DNA from: Bacteroidales bacterium UBA3724
GTDB lineage: Bacteria; Bacteroidota; Bacteroidia; Bacteroidales; P3
Assembly: GCA_002371315.1 (NCBI GenBank)
Contig: DFHL01000048.1
Span: 227-39,862 of the forward strand
DNA length: 39,636 nucleotides
Reading direction: 5' to 3'
Of this stretch, positions 24,404-31,801 are shown piece after piece. Made by a program: the position numbers and the translations under genes. The notes under the pieces are model-generated. The model worked only from the letters and a program-made list of their open reading frames with translations, was not told where the DNA came from and made no database searches. Each line of letters opens with the position of its first letter. The first letter of the stretch is position 1.

Positions 24404-24841
24404 ATGCAAGTAAAGTTTATAAATCGCAGCCATCATCCGCTGCCGAAATACGAGACAGCCCTGTCGGCAGGAATGGACCTCCGTGCCTTCCTGCCCGATG
24501 GGCCGGTGACGCTGAAACCCCTTGAAAGAGGCCTGATAAAGACAGGCCTCTTTATGGAGCTGCCCGCCGGCTACGAGGCGCAGGTGCGTCCGCGCAGCGG
24601 CCTGGCGCTGAAGAAGGGCATCACCGTGCTGAACAGCCCCGGCACCATCGACGCCGACTATCGCGGCGAGATTTGCGTCATACTTATCAACCTCTCGAAC
24701 GAGGAGTTCGTTATCAACGACGGCGAGCGCATCGCCCAGATGGTCATCGCCCGCCACGAGCAGGCCGAAATCGTCGAGGTGCAGGAGCTGACCGACACCG
24801 AACGCGGCACCGGCGGATTCGGGCATACGGGGAAGAAGTGA
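24404..24841 (+). CDS. dut: Deoxyuridine 5'-triphosphate nucleotidohydrolase (dUTPase)
   Basis: 145 residues, ATG at 24,404, 6 bp after clpP. Converts dUTP to dUMP and pyrophosphate, which keeps uracil out of DNA and supplies the thymidylate route. All five trimeric dUTPase motifs are present in order: SAGMDLRA; PRSGLALKKGI; NSPGTIDADYRGEI, with the catalytic Asp; GERIAQMVIA; and ERGTGGFGHTG at the C-terminus, which closes over the active site. Length is typical. Likely co-transcribed with clpP and possibly with the downstream namZ-like gene (13 bp further). Confidence 0.97.
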   Translation: MQVKFINRSHHPLPKYETALSAGMDLRAFLPDGPVTLKPLERGLIKTGLFMELPAGYEAQVRPRSGLALKKGITVLNSPGTIDADYRGEICVILINLSNEEFVINDGERIAQMVIARHEQAEIVEVQELTDTERGTGGFGHTGKK

Positions 24842-24853
24842 ACATAATTTGAT

Positions 24854-26119
24854 ATGATTTTTCGTAAACATATTGTAATTTTGTTGGTGCTGATAACCTG
24901 CAACGCCTGTCGCGCCCAACAGCGTGAGGCAGAGCGTGTAATGCCGTTGCAGGCAGGTGCCGAGATGCTGATGGAGATGATTCTGCAGCCCGATGAGAGT
25001 GTCGCCGATATGGTGAAGGACCTGCGCAACACCAATGGCGGTGGCGTTGTCGTGGTTGGCAACCAGTCGTCGCTGGTGGGCAAAACGCATCTGGTGGACA
25101 CCCTGTTGGCCTGCGGCATCAATGTCACCAAGATTTTCTGTCCTGAGCACGGCTTTCGCGGCAAAGCTGAGGCCGGCGCCCGTGTGGACAATGAGGTCGA
25201 CGCCAAGACAGGTCTGCCCATCGTGTCGCTCTACGGCAAGAACAAGAAACCGATGCCGGAGCAGATGGCAGATATCGATTGCGTCATTTTCGACCTGCAG
25301 GATGTGGGATGCCGTTTCTATACCTATATCTCTACGCTGCATTATGTTATGGAGGCCTGTGCCGAGCGCGGTATTCCTTGCATCGTCCTTGACCGGCCCA
25401 ATCCCAACTGCCACTATGTCGACGGACCGGTGCTTGAGCCTAAGTACAAGAGTTTCATAGGTATGCACCCAGTGCCGATAGTCTATGGCCTGACCATCGG
25501 CGAGTATGCGCAGATGATCAATGGCGAGCGGTGGCTGAAGGACAGTGTGCGGTGCGACCTCACCGTCGTGCCGATGGAGAACTACCGCCGCGATAGCAGC
25601 TATGCGCTGCCTGTGGCCCCGTCGCCCAACTTGCAGACGCTGCACTCCATACTGCTCTATCCCTCGCTGTGTCTTTTCGAGGGCACCAATATCAGCGTTG
25701 GCCGTGGCACGGAGCATCCGTTCGAGCTAATCGGTGCGCCGCAGTACAAGACCACCTATATGGAGTCGCAGAACGGCGAGGAGCCTGGCCGTCCTACTGC
25801 TTTCACGCCGGTGCCCATCAAGGGTGTCAGCGAGAATCCGCCGTACAAGGGACAACTGTGCAGTGGGTTGGATTTGAGGGATGTAAAGGCTCGGGCCTGC
25901 TTCGACCTGACCTACCTGCTATGGATGTACAACCATACGCCCAAAGAGTCGTTCTTCAAGCAGACCAACAGTTTTGAGAAGCTTGCCGGCACCGACCAGC
26001 TGCGCAAGCAGATAAAAGCCGGAAAGAGCGAGGCAGAGATACGTGCCAGCTGGGAACCGGCCCTGTCGCAATACAAAGAAATCCGCAAGAAATACCTGCT
26101 ATATCCCGACGTAAAATGA
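24854..26119 (+). CDS. Exo-beta-N-acetylmuramidase NamZ-like (DUF1343)
   Basis: 421 residues. A hydrophobic N-terminus (FRKHIVILLVLITC) and cleavage near RA/QQ suggest periplasmic export. The DUF1343 pattern is clear: VVVVGNQSSLVGKTHLVDTL, the FCPEHGFRGKAEAGARVDN segment, GLPIVSLYGKNKKPMPEQM, DCVIFDLQDVGCRFYTYIST, VLDRPNPN with VDGPVLEP, and LFEGTNISVGRGTEHPFELI. Family members studied as NamZ remove terminal MurNAc from peptidoglycan fragments, so a cell-wall recycling role is likely. The final TGA overlaps the lpxK ATG (ATGA), implying translational coupling with lipid A synthesis. Confidence 0.88.
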   Translation: MIFRKHIVILLVLITCNACRAQQREAERVMPLQAGAEMLMEMILQPDESVADMVKDLRNTNGGGVVVVGNQSSLVGKTHLVDTLLACGINVTKIFCPEHGFRGKAEAGARVDNEVDAKTGLPIVSLYGKNKKPMPEQMADIDCVIFDLQDVGCRFYTYISTLHYVMEACAERGIPCIVLDRPNPNCHYVDGPVLEPKYKSFIGMHPVPIVYGLTIGEYAQMINGERWLKDSVRCDLTVVPMENYRRDSSYALPVAPSPNLQTLHSILLYPSLCLFEGTNISVGRGTEHPFELIGAPQYKTTYMESQNGEEPGRPTAFTPVPIKGVSENPPYKGQLCSGLDLRDVKARACFDLTYLLWMYNHTPKESFFKQTNSFEKLAGTDQLRKQIKAGKSEAEIRASWEPALSQYKEIRKKYLLYPDVK

Positions 26120-27153
26120 AGACGGCGAGGCTCATAGTCTGCTTCCTGCTGCTGCCGCTGACGATGTGGTATGCTATCGGTGTGGCTGTGCGCAACCTGC
26201 TTTTTGATTGGGGCGTGAAACGCTCCGTCAGGCCCAGGGTGCCCACCATCGGTATCGGCAATCTGCGCGTGGGCGGCACCGGCAAGACACCGCATACGGA
26301 GTACCTGATCCGCCTGCTGGCGGGTCGACGCGTGGCACTGCTAAGCCGCGGCTACGGACGCAAGACACAGGGTTTTGTTTTGGCCGACGATAGCAGCACC
26401 GCTTCGCAGATTGGCGACGAGCCGCTGATGATGGCGCGCAAGTTTCCGCAGCTTACGGTGGCGGTGTGCGAGGATAGGGTGGAGGGCGTGCGCCGGCTGA
26501 TGGAAATGCCGCAAAAGCCTGATGTTGTCTTGCTCGACGACGTTTATCAGCATCGCCATATCCGCCCTGCGCTGAATATCCTGCTGACCGAATACGGCGA
26601 CCCCTACTGCAACGATCACATACTTCCTTTCGGCAACTTGCGCGAAGGGCGTCGCGGTCGCCGCAGAGCCGATATTGTCGTCGTTACCAAGTGCCCCGAA
26701 CATCTTGGCGACAATGAGCAACAGGAGATGCGGCGCAAATTGAAGCTTGACGACAGGCAGCAACTGTTTTTCTCGCATATATCATACGCTGAGCCAGTTG
26801 CGGTGTACGATGCCGTGATGCCCGACGCGGTCGAAGATGTCGTGCTGGTGACTGGCATAGCGCATCCCGACCCCCTTGTGAAGCATCTGTCGGGAAAATA
26901 CAGGGTTCATCATCTGCGTTTTGCCGACCATCATCCGTTTGGTGAGGACGACTGCCAAAGGATTATCGAAATGTATAATCAATTGAAAATTAGCAATGCG
27001 GTTGTTTTTACGACCGAAAAGGACGCGGCAAGGATGCGCGATGCCGATGTCCGAAAATATTTGCAGCCGCTGCCGCTGTTTTATATCCCTATCAAGGTGA
27101 AGCTTGAAGATAGTCAGTCGTTCGATGCTGTAATTCAAGCTTCTATAGGATAA
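26116..27153 (+). CDS. lpxK: Tetraacyldisaccharide 4'-kinase
   Basis: 345 residues. LpxK phosphorylates the 4' position of the lipid A precursor at the inner membrane. An N-terminal hydrophobic segment (LIVCFLLLPLTMWYAIGVAV) anchors it. GIGNLRVGGTGKTPHTEYL is the family's Walker A region, LLSRGYGRKTQGF follows, and VLLDDVYQHRHIRP corresponds to the conserved DDxxQHR segment. GDEPLMMARKF and the LPFGNLREGRRGRRRADIVVVTK region also match. The start overlaps the stop of the NamZ-like gene by 4 bases. Bacteroidales lpxK genes are commonly in mixed cell-envelope clusters. The length is typical. Confidence 0.94.
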   Translation: MKTARLIVCFLLLPLTMWYAIGVAVRNLLFDWGVKRSVRPRVPTIGIGNLRVGGTGKTPHTEYLIRLLAGRRVALLSRGYGRKTQGFVLADDSSTASQIGDEPLMMARKFPQLTVAVCEDRVEGVRRLMEMPQKPDVVLLDDVYQHRHIRPALNILLTEYGDPYCNDHILPFGNLREGRRGRRRADIVVVTKCPEHLGDNEQQEMRRKLKLDDRQQLFFSHISYAEPVAVYDAVMPDAVEDVVLVTGIAHPDPLVKHLSGKYRVHHLRFADHHPFGEDDCQRIIEMYNQLKISNAVVFTTEKDAARMRDADVRKYLQPLPLFYIPIKVKLEDSQSFDAVIQASIG

Positions 27154-27209
27154 TTTCAAAAACATTATTTTTCTCTGTAAGATTTTTGAACTGTTTGCGA
27201 CTACAAGAT

Positions 27210-27698
27210 ATGAAAGACATAGAACAGTTCAAGAACGAGATATTGCCCCTACAAGCGACAATGCAGCGAATGGCTGAGAGCCTGCTGGGCAATGAGGACG
27301 ATGCCGCTGATGTGGTGCAGGACTGTTTTGTGTCGCTCTGGACGGAGCGCGACAAGCTGGAACGTGTTGTAAACAAGGAGGCTTGGTGCGTCACGCTGGT
27401 GAAGCGAAAGTGCGTTGACCTGCTGCGCAAACGGAGACCGACAGTCGAGATCGACGACAGGATGGATTTGGAAGTCGAAGACGACCGTGCTGACGAGGAG
27501 CGCCTGACGCTGGCGATGAAGTTCATAGACCGCCTGCCGGAACGACAGGCACGCGTCGTAAGGCTCAAACACTTTGACGCTTGCGACACCCAAAGCATCG
27601 CCACCGCGATGCAGATAAGCGAAGGGAATGTGTATACGCTGCTTTCGCGTGCTTACAATGGCTTGAAACAAATGATTTTAGAATATGAAAAGAGATGA
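27210..27698 (+). CDS. ECF-type RNA polymerase sigma-70 factor
   Basis: 162 residues from ATG at 27,210; a TTG at 27,186 is in frame but less likely. It has only sigma regions 2 and 4, which define the extracytoplasmic-function class. Region 2: AESLLGNEDDAADVVQDCFVSLW (the DxxQDxF core). Region 4: LPERQARVVRLKHFDACDTQ, then a helix-turn-helix IATAMQISEGNVYTLLSRAYNGLKQ. It would direct RNA polymerase to a small regulon. It overlaps the next gene by 14 bp, and that gene encodes a probable membrane anti-sigma factor, the usual pairing. The regulon may include the two beta-barrel genes that follow; that is inference. Confidence 0.93.
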   Translation: MKDIEQFKNEILPLQATMQRMAESLLGNEDDAADVVQDCFVSLWTERDKLERVVNKEAWCVTLVKRKCVDLLRKRRPTVEIDDRMDLEVEDDRADEERLTLAMKFIDRLPERQARVVRLKHFDACDTQSIATAMQISEGNVYTLLSRAYNGLKQMILEYEKR

Positions 27699-28425
27699 TG
27701 ACAACATAAAAGGACTGCCAGACGATGCGTCGCGTGCCGATGCCGAGCTGGAACTGATGCTCAAGGCCTTGGAGAAGGCCGGCCGCGACAGTCGCCGCCG
27801 CGAGGCCTTGTCGGCTATGCTCGACCAGATGGCCGCCGCAGAGGCTGCCGCGCATCGCAAGGTGGTGCGTCGCCGCTGGAGCATAGGCATTTCGGCTGCT
27901 GCCTGCCTGCTTCTGTTCGTCACTACGATAGTGCGGCTGACCAACATAGGTGATGGCGTTGCGGCTGGTCCGCTGACTGCCGAGGTGGATGGCAGGCCGG
28001 TTGTGAGCGGCGATACCGTCGCCGACACCGTTGCCAACGACAGCAACGTGCAACTCAATTCGTTGCCAACCAGGTCCCGTGAAATCTTCACATCGACTGC
28101 TTCCGAACCGACATCGATGATGGCCGAGACGACGGCACCGCAGGAGGAGACAACTCCGATGCTGCCGGTCGAGGAGGAGGCTACCGATACTGTTACGCTG
28201 GGCGATGAGGTGCTTTACGATGCTGGCCAGTTGGCGGAAGCGGATTTGCCAGGAAGCGAAGAGAATGAGGCTGTAACGCCTACGCCAGCCTCGCCGCAGC
28301 CTGCGCAGGTGGCTGCCAATACCCCTGCCCCCAAACCCGCCAAGCAGCGTAGCCGCTGGGTGCGCCACCACAGGGACAATCGAAGTAAGATGGATGGCAC
28401 GATGTTGGCATTCAACATATTGTAA
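27685..28425 (+). CDS. Probable membrane-anchored anti-sigma factor
   Basis: 246 residues; starts inside the last codons of the sigma-factor gene, so translation is coupled. The layout is an acidic and Arg-rich cytoplasmic N-terminus with helix-forming residues (about 20-60), one membrane segment (about 66-86: GISAAACLLLFVTTIVRL), and a long periplasmic region rich in Thr, Glu, Pro and Ala (PTPASPQPAQVAANTPAPKP). No named domain is recognised and no zinc-binding HxxxCxxC is seen. Location and overlap make an anti-sigma role likely, since ECF factors are usually held by such proteins. The Ala/Pro-rich tail could span the periplasm. The function is inferred, not shown. Confidence 0.75.
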   Translation: MKRDDDNIKGLPDDASRADAELELMLKALEKAGRDSRRREALSAMLDQMAAAEAAAHRKVVRRRWSIGISAAACLLLFVTTIVRLTNIGDGVAAGPLTAEVDGRPVVSGDTVADTVANDSNVQLNSLPTRSREIFTSTASEPTSMMAETTAPQEETTPMLPVEEEATDTVTLGDEVLYDAGQLAEADLPGSEENEAVTPTPASPQPAQVAANTPAPKPAKQRSRWVRHHRDNRSKMDGTMLAFNIL

Positions 28426-28450
28426 TTGAATAATCAAATATTTAGGTGAT

Positions 28451-29197
28451 ATGAAACGGATAATGATAATGACGCTTATGCTTGCTATGGTGGGCTTGGT
28501 GTCGGCACAAAGCGAGGTGCAGGACACGGCGAGCGAACCCAGCCGCTTCTCGGTGCAGGTGGGGTTGTCGGCCGGCGCGACGCTCTATGTCAACGCCAAC
28601 GACCCGTCGCCATACTACAGCAAATATGGGTTCCAGCTGCAGATTCCCGTCTTGGTGCACTACGACTTGACATCGCAATGGCGCGTGTCGACAGGCTTGC
28701 GCTACGACTTCAACTGGGATCCGCTATACAATGGGGTGACGGAACTGGTTGAGGATGCGGACTTTGAAAGTCAAGGATTGCAGATGAACACAATGCCGCT
28801 GACGGGCACGCAGCACGCGCACATATTCCACGGATATATGGGCATACCGCTGAAATTTACCTGGTATCCGCGCGCCGACGACCACCGCCTGTTCAGCATC
28901 GGTTTTGACATCTTCGCAGCATACGCTGTGAACCAGTTCTATAGTATTAGATACAAGGAGATTACGACCACTTCGACCAACGCGTCGGGCCAGCCCGTAA
29001 GCTATAGCATCGGCAGCCGTGCCGCCAAAGGTGATGCTTCGCTGCTGCCGTGGAAACTGGAACTTGGCGTGACCCTGTCGACCGACTATATCGGCATCAT
29101 CCACGGGATGCGCATTTTCGGCGACCTGCTGCCGCGCTACCAGGACCCCATAACGGGCGACAAGTTCCGCACAATGGGAGTGACACTGTTCCTGTAG
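28451..29197 (+). CDS. Outer-membrane beta-barrel protein
   Basis: 248 residues, with an AGGTGAT ribosome-binding-like sequence before ATG at 28,451. Signal peptide (IMIMTLMLAMVGLVSAQ). Alternating hydrophobic strands (SVQVGLSAGATLYV, QLQIPVLVHYDLTSQWRVSTGLRYDFNW, GYMGIPLKFTWYPR, LGVTLSTDYIGIIHGMRIFG) end with GVTLFL, which fits a small OmpA-like or porin-like barrel (Bacteroidota OMP_b-brl type). The ligand is unknown. It follows the sigma/anti-sigma pair by 25 bp and may be a target of that sigma factor. Confidence 0.8.
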   Translation: MKRIMIMTLMLAMVGLVSAQSEVQDTASEPSRFSVQVGLSAGATLYVNANDPSPYYSKYGFQLQIPVLVHYDLTSQWRVSTGLRYDFNWDPLYNGVTELVEDADFESQGLQMNTMPLTGTQHAHIFHGYMGIPLKFTWYPRADDHRLFSIGFDIFAAYAVNQFYSIRYKEITTTSTNASGQPVSYSIGSRAAKGDASLLPWKLELGVTLSTDYIGIIHGMRIFGDLLPRYQDPITGDKFRTMGVTLFL

Positions 29198-29278
29198 TGA
29201 ATTTTGAATGGTGAATAGTGATTAGTGAATTGTGAAGAGACAATGTGTTTATCTTTAAACCTTAAACTTTCAATAATA

Positions 29279-30169
29279 ATGAATAGAATAAGACATATAG
29301 CCTTTCTTGTAGGCGCAATGATAATGGTGCCGGTTGCATCGGCGCAGAACGACAGTACTTCGTTGAACGACAATCCGCTGGTGGCTACCACGGGGCCCAA
29401 CGTCCTTCCGGCAGGGAAGATACAATTGAACAGCGCCGTTGGCTGGGACTATAGGGATTTCGATAACGAGTTGCATCTGGACGATGCCACGGGCGACGAA
29501 TGGTGGCTGCACCGCTTTACGAGCCATCTGACGTCGCTCAACACCAACCTGCGCTTCGGCGTGGGCGGCAAGTCGGAAATCGTCACCACGATAGAGGGCG
29601 GTTTCTGCCTGTCGAAGAGGAAGGACAACGGGGATGTGGAGCGGTCGTATATGTTTGTGCCTTCAGTTGGCGTGAAGGTGAACCTCTATGACGGCAGCGC
29701 GCACCTGCCGCAAGTGACGTTCCGCACCGATGTCACCGTTCCGATGATGCGTCTGTGGAACAGCAACGACAACAAGATTGCTCCCGAGCCATCGGTGGAA
29801 CTGATGCTGCGCAAGGTTTTGCGCCGTGTTGTGGTCGATATCTCGCTGGGCTACGGCTGGCACGGCTACAGCACGTTGAGCGACGACGGCTTCCGCTACA
29901 CGACGGCCGTCACCTGGCTGCCGACCGATCGCCTTGCGTTGGGCGTGTCGTATGGTCGTAAGGTTGTTCACGCTTTGGCCAATCCGGATTTTCATATTGC
30001 CAACCTAATATATGCAAGCAATATGCATCACTACAACCTGACGGCAATGTACCGGTTGACCGACGACCTGCAGCTGTCGCTCGAAGGCAGCATAGTCGGT
30101 GCTGGAACAGGCAGCGCTTATTCGATGAGTTCAAACCTTATGCTCGGCGTGCATTGGATGATACGATAG
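29279..30169 (+). CDS. Outer-membrane beta-barrel protein (transporter-like)
   Basis: 296 residues from the ATG at 29,279; an in-frame ATG at 29,225 lies before the signal peptide and is less likely. The signal peptide reads IAFLVGAMIMVPVASA/QN. Strand-rich body: LPAGKIQLNSAVGWDYRDFD, LNTNLRFGVGGKSEIVTTIEGG, FVPSVGVKVNLYD, RLALGVSYGRKVVHAL, YNLTAMYRLTDDLQLSLEGS, and an ending SSNLMLGVHWMIR with a terminal aromatic/basic residue. It resembles the transporter family of Bacteroidota outer-membrane barrels, but I cannot name a substrate. The preceding gap (29,198-29,278) contains GTGAATAGTGATTAG low-complexity words. The gene converges tightly with the MntP-like gene. Confidence 0.78.
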   Translation: MNRIRHIAFLVGAMIMVPVASAQNDSTSLNDNPLVATTGPNVLPAGKIQLNSAVGWDYRDFDNELHLDDATGDEWWLHRFTSHLTSLNTNLRFGVGGKSEIVTTIEGGFCLSKRKDNGDVERSYMFVPSVGVKVNLYDGSAHLPQVTFRTDVTVPMMRLWNSNDNKIAPEPSVELMLRKVLRRVVVDISLGYGWHGYSTLSDDGFRYTTAVTWLPTDRLALGVSYGRKVVHALANPDFHIANLIYASNMHHYNLTAMYRLTDDLQLSLEGSIVGAGTGSAYSMSSNLMLGVHWMIR

Positions 30170-30171
30170 CG

Positions 30172-30771
30172 TCAGCCCCAGAAGGCGCCCTTCAGGGCGA
30201 AGGCAAGGAGGAAGAGGACGGCAAAGAGCGTATAGCGGCGGGCGCGGAGCTCTTTCTGCTGGCGGCCCAGCATAACGCCCAGCAGGGCAAAGAGGGTCAT
30301 AATCACCAGTAAAGGAATGGTGGCGCGCCAGATGTTTTCGCCCAGTGGGATGCGGAAACCGAGTGCAAGGCCGACAATCAATGTGTTGATGCCTATGGCC
30401 ACACCCAGCAGCAACGTCGTCGAGAAACGGCTGATGTCGTAGGGCTGCACCTGGCGACCTTTCTTGCCGCTGCGGAACAGCAGACGCACGGCAACGAGAA
30501 TCAAAAGTCCCAGATAGACCAGATTGTCGGTATCGGTGAGCAGACTGTTGATCGAGCTGGCTGTGGGGTCGAGCGTGTCAGGCGTGAAACGCAACAGGTT
30601 GCCCAGCCAGATGCCAACAACGAGCATCAGGGCATTGACGGCGGCGATACAGAACGCCTCGCCAAGGCCTTTGGTAAGCTTGATGGGGCTTTTCAGCGCG
30701 CAGCCGTGCATAACAATCATCGCCTCGAACGAAAGGGCAATGCTAAGTATTATGAATTCAATTATCGACAT
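30172..30771 (-). CDS. MntP-like membrane protein (divergent)
   Basis: 199 residues, six hydrophobic segments. The layout fits the MntP (manganese efflux) family: SIIEFIILSIALSFEAMIVM at the N-terminus, a central helix pair, and GVAIGINTLIVGLALGF in the second half. MntP members have conserved acidic residues at these two sites (E. coli D16 and D118). Here they are Glu16 and Asn129, so the metal-export function is doubtful and I give no symbol. The start codon lies in copy 1 of a 75-bp tandem duplication. The gene runs away from rsmA on the same strand and converges with the beta-barrel gene (2 bp between stops). Confidence 0.75.
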   Translation of the reverse strand: MSIIEFIILSIALSFEAMIVMHGCALKSPIKLTKGLGEAFCIAAVNALMLVVGIWLGNLLRFTPDTLDPTASSINSLLTDTDNLVYLGLLILVAVRLLFRSGKKGRQVQPYDISRFSTTLLLGVAIGINTLIVGLALGFRIPLGENIWRATIPLLVIMTLFALLGVMLGRQQKELRARRYTLFAVLFLLAFALKGAFWG

Positions 30772-30916
30772 ATTGTTTTATTTTTGTGCGGATTGCAAAT
30801 CCTTATATTAATTTGCGTCGGATTGTAAATCCGCCGCAACGGACATATTGTTTTATTTTTGTGCGGATTACAAATCCTTATATTAATTTGCGTCGGATTG
30901 CAAATCCGCCGCAACG
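30767..30916. repeat. 75-bp tandem duplication with GCGGATTGCAAATCC hairpins
   Basis: Copy 1 is 30,767-30,841 and copy 2 is 30,842-30,916; both run GACATATTGTTTTATTTTTG to CCGCCGCAACGG and differ at only a few bases. Each contains near-palindromic GCGGATTGCAAATCC and GGATTGTAAATCCGC words that can pair. Copy 1 includes the start codon of the MntP-like gene (minus strand). Copy 2 supplies the rsmA stop codon and last residues. A related third fragment (GGAATCCGCCGCAACCGACA) continues to about 30,935. Confidence 0.85.
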
Positions 30917-31722
30917 GAATCCGCCGCAACCGACAGCTTGTTTGTAATTAAAGTAAAGTCGGCAACCGACAGCTGTTCGGCGCGTTTGGCGAGCAGGTCG
31001 TCTGGAATGTTGTCAAGGCTGAGGTTCAGCGGCTTGAGGGCGTTGCGCAGCGTCTTGCGGCGCTGGTTGAAGCCGGTTTTCACCACCTGTACAAAGAGCT
31101 TCTCGTCGCAATCCAGTTTCGCCACATCGTTGCGCGTCAGTCGTATCACGGCCGACTTGACTTTGGGCGGTGGATTGAAGACATACTCGTGGACGGTGAA
31201 CAGATATTCAATATTGTAGAATGCCGACAGCAGCACGCTGAGGATGCCGTAGGTCTTGCTGCCGGGTCCGGCGGCGACGCGCTCGGCCACCTCCTTCTGG
31301 AACATCCCCACCACTTCTGGAACGCTGCCCCGCTGCTCGAAGACGCGGAAGAGTATCTGCGACGATATGTTGTACGGAAAATTACCTATGATAGAGAATG
31401 TTGCATTGTCGAAAATCTTGCTCAGGTCCAGCCGCAGGAAGTCGCCTTCGATGACATCGAGGGTGGGGTAGTGGCGATGCAGGTAGTCGACCGACTCGGT
31501 GTCCAACTCGATGGCTTTGAAGCGATAGTGTGCATCGTCGACAAGGTATTTGGTCAGCACACCCATACCGGGACCGATTTCGAGCAGGTTCGCCGTGCGT
31601 CCCGTCAGGCTGCGGGCTATGCGCTCGGCGATGCTCTCGTCGGTCAGGAAGTGCTGTCCAAGAAATTTCTTTGCTCTTACTTGTTCCACTGTCTGTTGCG
31701 GTTTTATTGTCAAAACGCGCAT
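30883..31722 (-). CDS. rsmA: 16S rRNA (adenine(1518)-N6/adenine(1519)-N6)-dimethyltransferase
   Basis: 279 residues, start on the minus strand at 31,722. RsmA (KsgA) dimethylates two adenines near the 3' end of 16S rRNA during late 30S assembly. VRAKKFLGQHFLTDESIAERI is the family N-terminus, NLLEIGPGMGVLTKYL is the SAM-binding motif, and GNFPYNISSQILFRVF carries the NxPY catalytic motif. FNQRRKTLRNALK is in the C-terminal domain. The last about 15 residues (SVAADSVAADLQSDAN) are encoded by the intergenic repeat, so the family's normal end appears to have been extended by repeat invasion. It is slightly longer than usual; otherwise intact. Confidence 0.95.
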   Translation of the reverse strand: MRVLTIKPQQTVEQVRAKKFLGQHFLTDESIAERIARSLTGRTANLLEIGPGMGVLTKYLVDDAHYRFKAIELDTESVDYLHRHYPTLDVIEGDFLRLDLSKIFDNATFSIIGNFPYNISSQILFRVFEQRGSVPEVVGMFQKEVAERVAAGPGSKTYGILSVLLSAFYNIEYLFTVHEYVFNPPPKVKSAVIRLTRNDVAKLDCDEKLFVQVVKTGFNQRRKTLRNALKPLNLSLDNIPDDLLAKRAEQLSVADFTLITNKLSVAADSVAADLQSDAN

Positions 31723-31801
31723 TCCTTTTTTTTATTGTCCGAAATGGCGGCACAATACAATAAAAAATGGTTAATATAGTTTATTGGTGAAAAACAAGAC
31801 T

